Assembly (NCBI RefSeq): GCF_938030685.1
Contig: NZ_CALHHX010000142.1
Span: 1-26,541 of the forward strand
DNA: 26,541 nt
Origin: an uncultured Campylobacter sp.
GTDB taxonomy: Bacteria; Campylobacterota; Campylobacteria; Campylobacterales; Campylobacteraceae
Reading direction: 5' to 3'
This document shows, in pieces, positions 7,147 to 14,292 of the stretch. A model generated the notes under the pieces. The model had not been told where the DNA came from and did no database searches. It saw nothing but the letters and a program-made list of their open reading frames with translations. The position numbers and the translations under genes were made by a program. Numbering within the stretch: position 1 is the stretch's first letter; the number at the start of each line of letters is the position of its first letter.

Positions 7147-8551
7147 AGGTCGGTAAAATTTTATTCTTGTTCGCTTTGCACGTAAGTAGCTTTTAGCGTC
7201 GCAAACAGTCATGGTTTTTAGCGCGGCCGAGATAATAAAGTAAGGGGGTTTTCGACAATCCAGGCTTGCTTAGCATAAAATTTTATTGTGCTGCACGCAA
7301 GAACTAAAACCACGCAGATCGTCCGTGATATCTAAATTTATTGCGTTTATTGTGGCGGAATTTTATCTGCCATAAATTTACAAAAACATAGACCACTTCT
7401 GCTTTATTGCGTCGGTGAGGCTTGGTGGCATGCCGTTTGAGTTACCGCAATAACAGCTCGCCATACCTCGACAGAGCATGAATTATATTGTCGTGCTAGC
7501 CTACCTGCGGCACGATAAATGGCGCGGACACTTTTAAATTTCTAGCTAAATTTTTGCGAACGAAGCCTTACTTTGGCGAATCTCTACGCAGCTTTAAAAT
7601 TTTAAACTTTAGCGGATTTGAAATTTTAGGCATAGTTTTACTACGTAAAATTTTATCGCGGTAAAATTTCGCCGAGCAAATTTAGTAAAGCACGCAAAAA
7701 CAGACTCAAGACGTGCAGAAAAAATCCGAAACAAAGCTGACCTAAGCAAACGGTGCCCGAAAAAATCAAGCTAGTGCGGACTGGGCTCGAGCCGAGCCGC
7801 GCGCCGGGATGCAACCTGTCTTAAATCCAAAATTTATCAAAATTATTAAACGATTATATTTGGAATTTTTCGCGCTATATATATTGATCGCGCTAAGCGT
7901 GTTTGTCCTGCCCGAAAATATAGGTGATAATGCTTCTTGTGCGGGCTTTGTAAGCCTTATGAAGCAGTTTTTCAAATGCCGCTGCGGCAGGGATTGATCC
8001 GTACGCGCGGCTTGCGAAGTTCTAAGTAGCTGAGATGTGGGCGGCTAGCATATTGTTTTTGGCGTAGGCTACTTTCTATGCTTAAAAGTATCGCCGATTA
8101 AATTTTGCACGATTTTGAGCGGCGAAATTTAGCGAGTTGAAATTCAGAAATTCTGTCGTTTCCAAGCCGCGGAAATTTGAGCCTAAATTTAGAACTTGCA
8201 AAATTTTGAAATTTTACGGCGTGAAATTGTGTAGCGAGATTTTAGAATTTTGAAATTCTATGCCGCAGGGTTTTAGAATTTCGGAATTCTGCGAGCTGTA
8301 AATTTAGGCTAAATTTTAAAATTTGTAGCGATAGAATTTTAAAATTTTACGCCCCGTGGCTCGACAGCGCTTCCACTTCTTGATAGATCAAATTTGCAGG
8401 TTGGTTTAAATTTAGTCGGTGCGGTTGGTTGCTGCCGTAAAATTCTATACGCAGCGGTTTTGTAAATGACAGCGCGCCAAGGTGGCGATGATTTACTCAC
8501 GCAAAATATGCCGCGCCGGTTGCAAACACTTCGTGGCAGGGCAAGCAAGCG
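7147..8551. other. 1.4 kb region without a convincing gene, between convergent dnaE and hisG
   Basis: No frame has both a ribosome binding site and a recognisable protein. The longest candidates (62-69 codons) lack a Shine-Dalgarno and look like chance. Between about 8100 and 8345 the DNA is packed with AAATTT/GAATTT strings and small dyads: CAGAAATTCTG near 8146, TAGAATTT-TG-AAATTCTA near 8245-8262, and AGAATT-TCGG-AATTCT near 8275-8290. No tRNA, RNase P, SRP or tmRNA signature and no insertion sequence end was seen. It may hold an unrecognised small RNA or decayed genes. Confidence 0.5.
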
Positions 8552-9163
8552 TTACGCGATCGCGCGGGCTAGTTTATCTCGCAGGTTTAAAATTTCATCG
8601 CGTTTTAGCACGAAGCTGTTTTTGTTGGCGATGAGGTGCGCGGAGCTTTGCATTATGGTTTCTGCGGGCTGCAGGCCGTTTTGCTTCATCGTAGCGCCGG
8701 TCTCGACGACATCGACGATGGCGTCGGCAAGCCCTATGAGAGGGGCTAGCTCGATCGAGCCGTAGAGCTTGATGATATTTACGGCGACGGCCTTGGAAGC
8801 GAAGTATTCGCGAGTGATGTTGGGCATTTTCGTAGCGATTTTTAGGCTCGGAGCACCGTAGTTTAGCTGCGTGCCCGCATGTACGCCCACGCAGACGCGG
8901 CATTTTCCGATTTTAAGATCGAGCAGCGTAAGTACGTCGGGCCGGTGCTCCTCAAGCACGTCAAGCCCCACTACGCCGATATCCGCCGCACCGCCCATAA
9001 CGTAAGTAGGGATATCTTGGTTGCGGACGTAGAGGAATTTAAAATCGCCCTCTTGCATTATGAGTTTGCGATCCTCAAAGGCGAAATCAAGCCCGAAGAT
9101 GGTTTTAAAAATTTTAAGCGTGTCGTCGGCTATGCGGCCTTTCGGTAGCGCTATGGTTATCAT
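8552..9163 (-). CDS. hisG: ATP phosphoribosyltransferase, short form
   Basis: This enzyme performs the first step of histidine synthesis, joining ATP and PRPP to give phosphoribosyl-ATP. MITIALPKGR at the N-terminus, MGGAADIGVVGLDVL (57-70) and the PRPP-binding segment DVVETGATMKQNGL (151-164) are diagnostic. At 203 residues it is the short catalytic form, lacking the C-terminal ACT-like regulatory domain. Short HisG normally works as a hetero-octamer with HisZ, a HisRS-like regulatory subunit, and no hisZ is in this window. From memory the C. jejuni enzyme is the long form of about 299 residues. It is the last gene of the minus-strand operon; its ATG overlaps the coaX stop (ATGA) and AAGGGG upstream serves as ribosome binding site. 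Confidence 0.95.
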   Translation of the reverse strand: MITIALPKGRIADDTLKIFKTIFGLDFAFEDRKLIMQEGDFKFLYVRNQDIPTYVMGGAADIGVVGLDVLEEHRPDVLTLLDLKIGKCRVCVGVHAGTQLNYGAPSLKIATKMPNITREYFASKAVAVNIIKLYGSIELAPLIGLADAIVDVVETGATMKQNGLQPAETIMQSSAHLIANKNSFVLKRDEILNLRDKLARAIA

Positions 9164-9780
9164 GCGAGCCCCTTTTTTGCGATCAAGCTTACCATCGATT
9201 TAAAGATCAGATCCTTTTCATAGATCGAGTTGCGAAAATACCGCATCAGATAGGCTCCGTCGCCGCCCGTGAAGTAAATTTTATTATTGCCCGCGATGTT
9301 TTCGATCGTAAGCACGATAGGCTTTAAAATCCCGTAGTTTACGGCGCTTGCGGTCTTTTGCGGTAGCGGATCCAGATCGATATTGGTTGAAAGCGTAACA
9401 TCCAGCACGGGCGCGATGCTCGCGAAAGATTTTAAAAGTGTGCCGATACCGGGCATTATGAATCCGCCTAGGTGCGAGTCTTTAAACATCAAATCCACGG
9501 TGATTGCGCTGCCCGCATCGACGACGATGCCGGTGTTTACGGCCGAGCACGCCGCTATGCGGTCGATCCCAAGCCCACGGTAGGCGGTTTTTAGCTCAAA
9601 GTGCGGTGCCAGATCAACAAGCAGAGGGTTTTTTAGCTTTTTTTTCACACTATCATTGACGCTAATGAAAAAAATTCGCTCCTTGGGCTCGTACCTCATA
9701 AACTCCGCTACAGGCATACTTTGCGTTACGCCACCTTTATAAAATTTAACTCTAGAATTTCCTACGTCACACAAAAGCAT
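9160..9780 (-). CDS. coaX: Type III pantothenate kinase
   Basis: This enzyme phosphorylates pantothenate, the first step of coenzyme A synthesis. It belongs to the ASKHA-fold type III class, which is insensitive to CoA feedback and usually needs a monovalent cation. Visible motifs are the phosphate-binding CDVGNSRVKF (4-13), GIDR (71-74), DAGSAITVD (88-96), GGFIMPG (105-111) and YFTGGDG near the C-terminus. At 206 residues it is shorter than the about 250 of many CoaX proteins, but from memory epsilonproteobacterial versions are also about this size. Its ATG lies inside the end of the upstream hypothetical gene (14-base overlap) and its stop overlaps the hisG start, so translation is probably coupled on both sides. 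Confidence 0.93.
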   Translation of the reverse strand: MLLCDVGNSRVKFYKGGVTQSMPVAEFMRYEPKERIFFISVNDSVKKKLKNPLLVDLAPHFELKTAYRGLGIDRIAACSAVNTGIVVDAGSAITVDLMFKDSHLGGFIMPGIGTLLKSFASIAPVLDVTLSTNIDLDPLPQKTASAVNYGILKPIVLTIENIAGNNKIYFTGGDGAYLMRYFRNSIYEKDLIFKSMVSLIAKKGLA

Positions 9781-10099
9781 AGAGGCTAAATCCGTTCTCT
9801 TTTAAAAATTTCGCGCTTTTGGAGCACATTTGCGAGTTGTAAAACAGCACGCGCTTCTTGACGACCTTGCCGAGACTTACGCTAATGTCGTTTGCGAGCG
9901 AGAGTAGAAATTCCGCGTCGCGCATCACAAAGCGAGATTTTGCGTCGCGCATAAATAAAAGGACGTTGTAGCTTTTCAGATCCACGCCAAAATACGCGCC
10001 GTATGATCGCGAGCGCGTGAAGCTAGCGATATCTAGCGTTTGGAATTTTTGAAGCAGAAGCCCTTCGCGAACGCAGAGTTTTGAAATTTTATCTAGCAT
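9767..10099 (-). CDS. Conserved hypothetical protein (Cj0395c-like position)
   Basis: This is a 110-residue predicted soluble protein of unrecognised family. No signal peptide or membrane segment is seen. It has a mixed alpha/beta look with LKSYNVLLFMRDAKSRF and ends with KFLKENGFSLYAFV. The ATG at 10099 is preferred; a TTG lies directly before it. The start is inside the end of the upstream lipoprotein gene (11-base overlap), and no clear Shine-Dalgarno is present, so it is probably translated by coupling. The same slot between a lipoprotein gene and coaX is occupied in C. jejuni by a hypothetical gene, which argues that it is real. No function is proposed. Confidence 0.7.
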   Translation of the reverse strand: MLDKISKLCVREGLLLQKFQTLDIASFTRSRSYGAYFGVDLKSYNVLLFMRDAKSRFVMRDAEFLLSLANDISVSLGKVVKKRVLFYNSQMCSKSAKFLKENGFSLYAFV

Positions 10100-11102
10100 C
10101 AAAATTTAAAATTTTATCGTCGTAGTAAAACGAGCTGCCTGCGATAAAAGACTTATCCTCGAACTCGCCATTTAGCTCGTAGATCGCCTGGCCTTCTAAA
10201 TTTTCGTCCACGCGGATCACGTAGCCGTTACGCTCGATGATATACAGATAGCCGCCGCTAAGCAGCGCGCCGCTAAACTGCGCGAAGGTAAATTTACGCG
10301 ATTTGAGTAAATTTAGCCCGCGATCTAGTAGCTCGACTCTGCCGTCTTTTAAGAAAAGATAAATTCTATCGCCGCTAAAAATCACGTCTTTAATGTCTAC
10401 ATTATGGTTTTTATTGCCCGCAGGACTTACCAGCATTAGCCTAGTGGCAGTTACGGCATAAAGGTTATCGCCCTTGTTTTCTAAGGCAATAATGTTGTTA
10501 AAAAACGGCTGGTTGCTTACGACGAAATCGCGTGCCGAGCGCCCACCTACGTTTTCTGCGATGCTGACTAGTCCGTCTAACGCAGGATAAGCGATAAGCT
10601 GGTTGATAAATAGTGGTGACGCTACGCGCGAATCGATTGCGAATGCATCGCCTACTTTATGATCGAGTACCACTGCGCCCGAACTTAGCTTGATAAGCAT
10701 AATCGAATCATCGCTCATCACTAAAGCCAAATCATCGCCACGTATATTTGCACTGAGCGCTTGTCTGCCGAGGGCTTTTTCAAATTTTACGGCGCCTGTG
10801 CCACTAACTACTTTAAGCGTGCCATTGATATCAGTTACGACAAAATTTCCGTCATATTCACCTAAAAATTTTTCACTTTTTAGGACTTTGAAATTTTTCA
10901 CCAATCCGTTTTTAGAGATGACTTCGCCGTCTTTTAGCGTAGCACCATCTTTACTAACCGCTACGATTTCCGACGGCAGCGAGCCGTTAAATTTCATATC
11001 GCCTGTGATGTTTTCGTCGCTAGGTTCGAAATACTGGCGCTTCGTCGAGCAGCCCAAAAATAAAAACGATAGTAAAAGCGTAAATATCAGCGTTTTTTTC
11101 AT
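10089..11102 (-). CDS. Outer-membrane-type lipoprotein with beta-propeller (PQQ/BamB-like) repeats
   Basis: The signal peptide MKKTLIFTLLLSFLFLGC ends in a lipobox (LFLGC, lipidated C18). Ser rather than Asp at +2 predicts outer-membrane sorting by enterobacterial rules. The rest of the 337 residues is a series of short beta-rich units of PQQ-propeller type, such as DGNFVVTDINGTLKVVSGTG, DSIMLIKLSSGAVVLDHKV, DRIYLFLKDGRVELLDRG and GYLYIIERNGYVIRVDENL, each a strand pair with a polar turn. E. coli BamB is a lipidated eight-bladed propeller of about 390 residues in the BAM complex. The gene directly upstream is YfgM-like, the same neighbour bamB has in E. coli, so a BamB role is inferred but not proven. 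TAATG joins it to that gene. Confidence 0.8.
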   Translation of the reverse strand: MKKTLIFTLLLSFLFLGCSTKRQYFEPSDENITGDMKFNGSLPSEIVAVSKDGATLKDGEVISKNGLVKNFKVLKSEKFLGEYDGNFVVTDINGTLKVVSGTGAVKFEKALGRQALSANIRGDDLALVMSDDSIMLIKLSSGAVVLDHKVGDAFAIDSRVASPLFINQLIAYPALDGLVSIAENVGGRSARDFVVSNQPFFNNIIALENKGDNLYAVTATRLMLVSPAGNKNHNVDIKDVIFSGDRIYLFLKDGRVELLDRGLNLLKSRKFTFAQFSGALLSGGYLYIIERNGYVIRVDENLEGQAIYELNGEFEDKSFIAGSSFYYDDKILNFDAR

Positions 11103-11653
11103 TATTTATTGCCTCCATAGTGTTTCAAAGCAAGTGCGATTTGACGAACTGGCGAGTTGAGTGGAATTTTATCTAGCTCTGCGTGAGCTTGCTCGATTTT
11201 ACCCTCTTTTAGCAGGTCGTAGCCCTTAAGCAAAGAATCGTAATCGGCGAGTAGCACCCCGCCTTGTTTGCCGTTTTGTAGATTTATTATCTCTTTTAGC
11301 ATAACATCGATGCCTTGGGTATTTTCTAGCGCCGCTCGCTCGTCTGCAGAGCCGTTTTGCAAAATATAAAGAGCGTATAGATTTATATCTTTTTGCTTAA
11401 GCTCGGCTAGCTTAGTGTCATCGCGCTTGTTAAGCAGCTCGTCATAGATCGCATTAGCACTTGCTATACGGCGATCGCTTAAAAATTCATTTGCGTAATA
11501 TCCGATAAACGCTACGATCAAAACCGCAGCCAAAAATATCAGCGGCTTTTTGTATTTTTTTACGAAAATTTCACTTTTTATGACGCTTTCTAGAAACTGC
11601 TCTTCTGTACCAATCTCTTTTTTCACGCCTTCGATGTCGTCTTTTAAAGCCAA
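11102..11653 (-). CDS. YfgM-like membrane-anchored protein (tetratricopeptide-type)
   Basis: The 183-residue protein has a charged cytoplasmic N-terminus, one membrane helix (about 37-55, KPLIFLAAVLIVAFIGYYA), and a predicted periplasmic helical domain with TPR-like helices (DYDSLLKGYDLLKEGKIEQA, AELDKIPLNSPVRQIALALK). This matches E. coli YfgM, an inner-membrane protein with a periplasmic TPR domain that contacts the Sec translocon and periplasmic chaperones. The start is a TTG at 11653, supported by AAAGGA seven bases upstream. It is the first gene of the five-gene minus-strand operon, behind a TACAAT promoter at 11686-11691. Family assignment rests on topology and neighbour, not on a strong motif. 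Confidence 0.72.
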   Translation of the reverse strand: MALKDDIEGVKKEIGTEEQFLESVIKSEIFVKKYKKPLIFLAAVLIVAFIGYYANEFLSDRRIASANAIYDELLNKRDDTKLAELKQKDINLYALYILQNGSADERAALENTQGIDVMLKEIINLQNGKQGGVLLADYDSLLKGYDLLKEGKIEQAHAELDKIPLNSPVRQIALALKHYGGNK

Positions 11654-11685
11654 AATTCAGTCCTTTGTTTGAGAAAATCGGCGTA

Positions 11686-11691
11686 ATTGTA
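11686..11691 (-). promoter_or_regulatory. Extended -10 promoter for the minus-strand operon
   Basis: On the minus strand the sequence reads TATGCTACAATTACG. TACAAT has an upstream TG at the extended -10 position. It lies 33 bases before the TTG start of the YfgM-like gene and is divergent from the gatC promoter 45 bases away. Confidence 0.6.
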
Positions 11692-11736
11692 GCATAAAAA
11701 ATTTTAAATACCGCCTAAGATAAAGAATTTTTATGA

Positions 11737-11742
11737 TATAAT
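11737..11742 (+). promoter_or_regulatory. Extended -10 promoter for the gatC-glyA operon
   Basis: TATGATATAATG contains a perfect TATAAT with TG at the extended position, 28 bases upstream of the gatC ATG. This is the only strong promoter seen before glyA, so it probably serves the whole six-gene unit including fur. Confidence 0.65.
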
Positions 11743-11769
11743 GTCGCATTTATCAGAAAAAGGAAAGTT

Positions 11770-12057
11770 ATGATAATAGACGACGCCTTGCTAAGCAAGC
11801 TGGAAAGGCTATCCGCTCTTAAAATTCCGGATGCTAAGCGAGAAGAATTTAAAGGTCAATTAAATAATATTGTAGATTTTGTAGAAATTCTAAATGAGCT
11901 GGATTTGCAAAGCGGCGAAGCGGCTATCACTACGCTGAAAGGCGGTACTCCGTTTCGCAAAGATATTCCACGCAAAAGCGACGTCGCAGAAAGCGTCTTA
12001 AAGCATGCTCCGCAGTCCGAAGGCGGCTACTTCGTAGTACCGAAAATCATCGATTGA
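11770..12057 (+). CDS. gatC: Asp-tRNA(Asn)/Glu-tRNA(Gln) amidotransferase subunit C
   Basis: GatC is the small scaffold subunit of GatCAB, which amidates misacylated Glu-tRNA(Gln) and Asp-tRNA(Asn). It is needed in bacteria lacking GlnRS or AsnRS, such as Campylobacter. At 95 residues it has family length. It shows the N-terminal helix LLSKLERLSALKIPDAKREEFKGQLN, the central IVDFVEILNELD, and the C-terminal segment with RKDIPRKS that wraps GatA. AAAAAGGA precedes the ATG. gatA and gatB are not here. It opens the operon, as in C. jejuni. Confidence 0.93.
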   Translation: MIIDDALLSKLERLSALKIPDAKREEFKGQLNNIVDFVEILNELDLQSGEAAITTLKGGTPFRKDIPRKSDVAESVLKHAPQSEGGYFVVPKIID

Positions 12058-12067
12058 AAGGAATTTT

Positions 12068-13150
12068 ATGGAAGAAGTTCAAAGAAATTTAGTAGATATC
12101 GAAACCCTACTAAAAACCGTCGTTTTTAACAAAGCGAGCGACCTTCACTTAGTTTCGCGCTCGGCGCCTCAAATACGTATCGACGGCACACTGCGTCCAC
12201 TTGCCATGGATCCGCTTAAGGGCACGGATATCGAGTATATCTGCTACGCGCTCATTACCGATGCTCAAAAAAGTGCGCTCGAGGAAAATAAAGAGCTCGA
12301 CTTTGCGATCGAGCTTCCTAATATCGGACGCTTCCGTGGTAACTACTACTACACTATGAACGGTGATTTGGCTGCCGCATTTCGTATTATTCCTATTGAT
12401 ATTCCTAGCCTGGATGATTTAAAAGCTCCTACGATTTTTAAAGAGGTAGTCAAGCACGAAAAAGGCATGATTTTGGTTACCGGACCTACCGGTAGTGGTA
12501 AATCAACTACTCTTGCCGCGATGCTAAACGAGATTAACGAAAAAGAGCGCAAGCACATCATCACTGTTGAAGATCCGGTCGAGTTCGTCCATACCAATAA
12601 AAAAGCGCTTTTCTCTCACAGAAATATTGGCACTGATACCCATTCCTACGCTAATGCGTTAAAATTTGCCTTGCGTGAGGACCCGGATATTATCCTAGTT
12701 GGTGAGATGCGCGATAGAGAGACTATCTCGATCGCCATTACCGCGGCTGAGACCGGTCACTTGGTATTTGGTACGCTACACACCAACTCCGCGATGCAAA
12801 CGATCAACCGTATTATCGATAGCTTTGATGGTGGCGAGCAGCTCCAAGTACGAAATATGCTCTCTGTCTCACTTACCGCGGTCATTTCACAATCGCTTTT
12901 GCCGAAGCTTGGCGGTGGACGTATCGCGATCCATGAAATTTTGCTAAATAACAATGCCGTAGCGAATCTAATCCGCGAAAACAAGGTGCATCAAATTTAC
13001 TCTCAAATGCAGCTAAATCAGCAATCTACCGGTATGATAACTCAAACTCAAGCGATGGTTAAAGCGATCCGTGCAAATCAAATTTCAAAAGACACGGCAT
13101 TTAGGTATTCGACTAACCTACAAGAGCTAATAGGCGTGGTGGGTGCTTGA
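12068..13150 (+). CDS. pilT: Twitching motility ATPase PilT
   Basis: This is a hexameric secretion-superfamily ATPase that drives type IV pilus retraction. The 360 residues show an N-terminal PAS-like domain (about 1-115, with SDLHLVSRSAPQIRIDG), Walker A GPTGSGKST (139-147), an Asp-box region ITVEDPVEF (165-173), Walker B DPDIILVGEMRD (205-216) and a His box ETGHLVFGTLHTNSA (228-242). The C-terminal AVANLIRENK corresponds to the AIRNLIRE motif required for retraction in PilT. There is no XcpE-type zinc tetracysteine, so it is not a PilB/GspE assembly ATPase. GAAAGGA precedes the ATG. It sits 10 bases after gatC; C. jejuni is not known to have a gene here. PilU is the alternative. Confidence 0.93.
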   Translation: MEEVQRNLVDIETLLKTVVFNKASDLHLVSRSAPQIRIDGTLRPLAMDPLKGTDIEYICYALITDAQKSALEENKELDFAIELPNIGRFRGNYYYTMNGDLAAAFRIIPIDIPSLDDLKAPTIFKEVVKHEKGMILVTGPTGSGKSTTLAAMLNEINEKERKHIITVEDPVEFVHTNKKALFSHRNIGTDTHSYANALKFALREDPDIILVGEMRDRETISIAITAAETGHLVFGTLHTNSAMQTINRIIDSFDGGEQLQVRNMLSVSLTAVISQSLLPKLGGGRIAIHEILLNNNAVANLIRENKVHQIYSQMQLNQQSTGMITQTQAMVKAIRANQISKDTAFRYSTNLQELIGVVGA

Positions 13151-13827
13151 TGGAAGGTATTAATTGGTTCGACGTCGGCTGTTTAGTACTCGTAGTGCTC
13201 TTCGGACTGCGCGGTATCACCAATGGCATTGTAAAAGAAATTTTTGGAATTTTGGGTCTCATCGGCGGTCTTTTTGCCGCGATGCGCTATAAAACTATGG
13301 CAGGCGAGTGGATTGCAGCAAAAATTCCAGCTTTGCAGAATGCAAACGGCGTGCTTTCAGGCGATACGACGCAGGTTCTCATCGGCTTTATCGCTGTGCT
13401 TTTTGGCGTATGGATCTCGTGTCTGATTATAGGCGAAATCATTTCAAAATTCTTTAAATGGAGCGGACTCGGATTTGTCGATAAGATCGGCGGTTTCGTG
13501 TTTAGCGTAAGTAAAATTTTCTTGATTTTTGCAGTTATCGTTACGCTTGCAAGCGGTCCTATGTCGATGAACGAACAGACTAAAAAGTATTTTGAAAGCA
13601 GCAAAACTGCGCCGATTTTTTTAAAAATAGGAAATTGGATTTTAAATCTCAAAGACGATCCGAAGATCAAACAAAGCTTAGATTCTATCGGTTCTAAGAT
13701 GGATGATAAACTCTTAAAAGATCAAAATTCTACCGCCCGTATGAACTCGGATCAAAATCAAAGCACTGAACCTAGCGATTTTAATGCTAGTTCAGAAGTA
13801 AATTCTACAGAAAGGACGAAATTATGA
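13150..13827 (+). CDS. cvpA: CvpA family membrane protein
   Basis: This 225-residue inner-membrane protein is related to E. coli CvpA (colicin V production; also linked to bile and envelope stress tolerance, exact role unsettled). It starts MEGINWFDVGCLVLVVLFGL, followed by the family segment RGITNGIVKEIFGILGLIGG. Four hydrophobic helices are visible (about 8-27, 31-46, 75-98, 112-136), then an amphipathic part and a polar Ser/Asn/Gln-rich tail of about 50 residues. The ATG at 13150 overlaps the pilT stop (TGATG), so translation is coupled; a TTG one codon earlier is less likely. The C. jejuni gene in this position is also CvpA-like. Confidence 0.85.
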   Translation: MEGINWFDVGCLVLVVLFGLRGITNGIVKEIFGILGLIGGLFAAMRYKTMAGEWIAAKIPALQNANGVLSGDTTQVLIGFIAVLFGVWISCLIIGEIISKFFKWSGLGFVDKIGGFVFSVSKIFLIFAVIVTLASGPMSMNEQTKKYFESSKTAPIFLKIGNWILNLKDDPKIKQSLDSIGSKMDDKLLKDQNSTARMNSDQNQSTEPSDFNASSEVNSTERTKL

Positions 13828-14291
13828 ATGCAAAAATCGAAAATTTAGAGTTTGACGCTCTAATTGTTGAGTTTAAAAAGGCGCTTGCTGCTAGCGGTCT
13901 AAAATATACCAAGCAGCGCGAGGTTTTACTCCGCACGCTTTATAACAATAACAAACACTTCACGCCTGAGGCACTTCACAACGAGATCAAAGCGAAATTT
14001 CCGGAGCTAAACGTAGGCATAGCGACGGTGTATCGCACCTTAAATTTATTAGAGGATTCGGGGATGGCGACGTCGATCTCATTTGGCGCACAGGGCAAGA
14101 AATTTGAGCTTGCCAACAAGCCTCACCACGACCATCTAATCTGCAAAAGCTGCAATAAGATCATAGAATTTCAAGACGCCACTATCGAGCGCAAACAGCT
14201 TGCCGTCGCCAAAGAGCACGGATTTACGCTTACGGGACACATGATGCAGCTGTATGGAATTTGCCCTGAATGCGCGGCAAAAAGGAAGTAG
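13824..14291 (+). CDS. fur: Ferric uptake regulator Fur
   Basis: This dimeric metal-sensing repressor of iron uptake genes has 155 residues. The N-terminal winged helix contains YTKQREVLLRTLY and the recognition region VGIATVYRTLNLLEDSG (64-80). The metal sites are HHDH (101-104) and the structural zinc cysteines C107, C110, C147 and C150. Fur is preferred over PerR or Zur because of its place before lysS, as for C. jejuni fur, and its overall sequence. The ATG overlaps the cvpA stop (ATGA) with GAAAGGAC upstream. No separate promoter is evident just upstream of fur, so its level should follow the housekeeping operon. Confidence 0.93.
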   Translation: MNAKIENLEFDALIVEFKKALAASGLKYTKQREVLLRTLYNNNKHFTPEALHNEIKAKFPELNVGIATVYRTLNLLEDSGMATSISFGAQGKKFELANKPHHDHLICKSCNKIIEFQDATIERKQLAVAKEHGFTLTGHMMQLYGICPECAAKRK

Positions 14292-14292
14292 A

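Noticed and set aside
7809..7997. 62-codon hydrophobic frame in the dnaE-hisG gap
   Set aside because: It contains a hydrophobic stretch, but no Shine-Dalgarno precedes the ATG and the opposite strand is open over the same stretch, as expected by chance.
8339..8548. 69-codon minus-strand frame beside hisG
   Set aside because: Composition is Arg/Pro/Ser-rich without family resemblance, and there is no ribosome binding site.
14254..14292. ATG at 14254 as lysS start
   Set aside because: It would add 13 residues read from inside fur; the TTG at 14293 has AAAGGAAG at the right distance and gives the expected LysS N-terminus.
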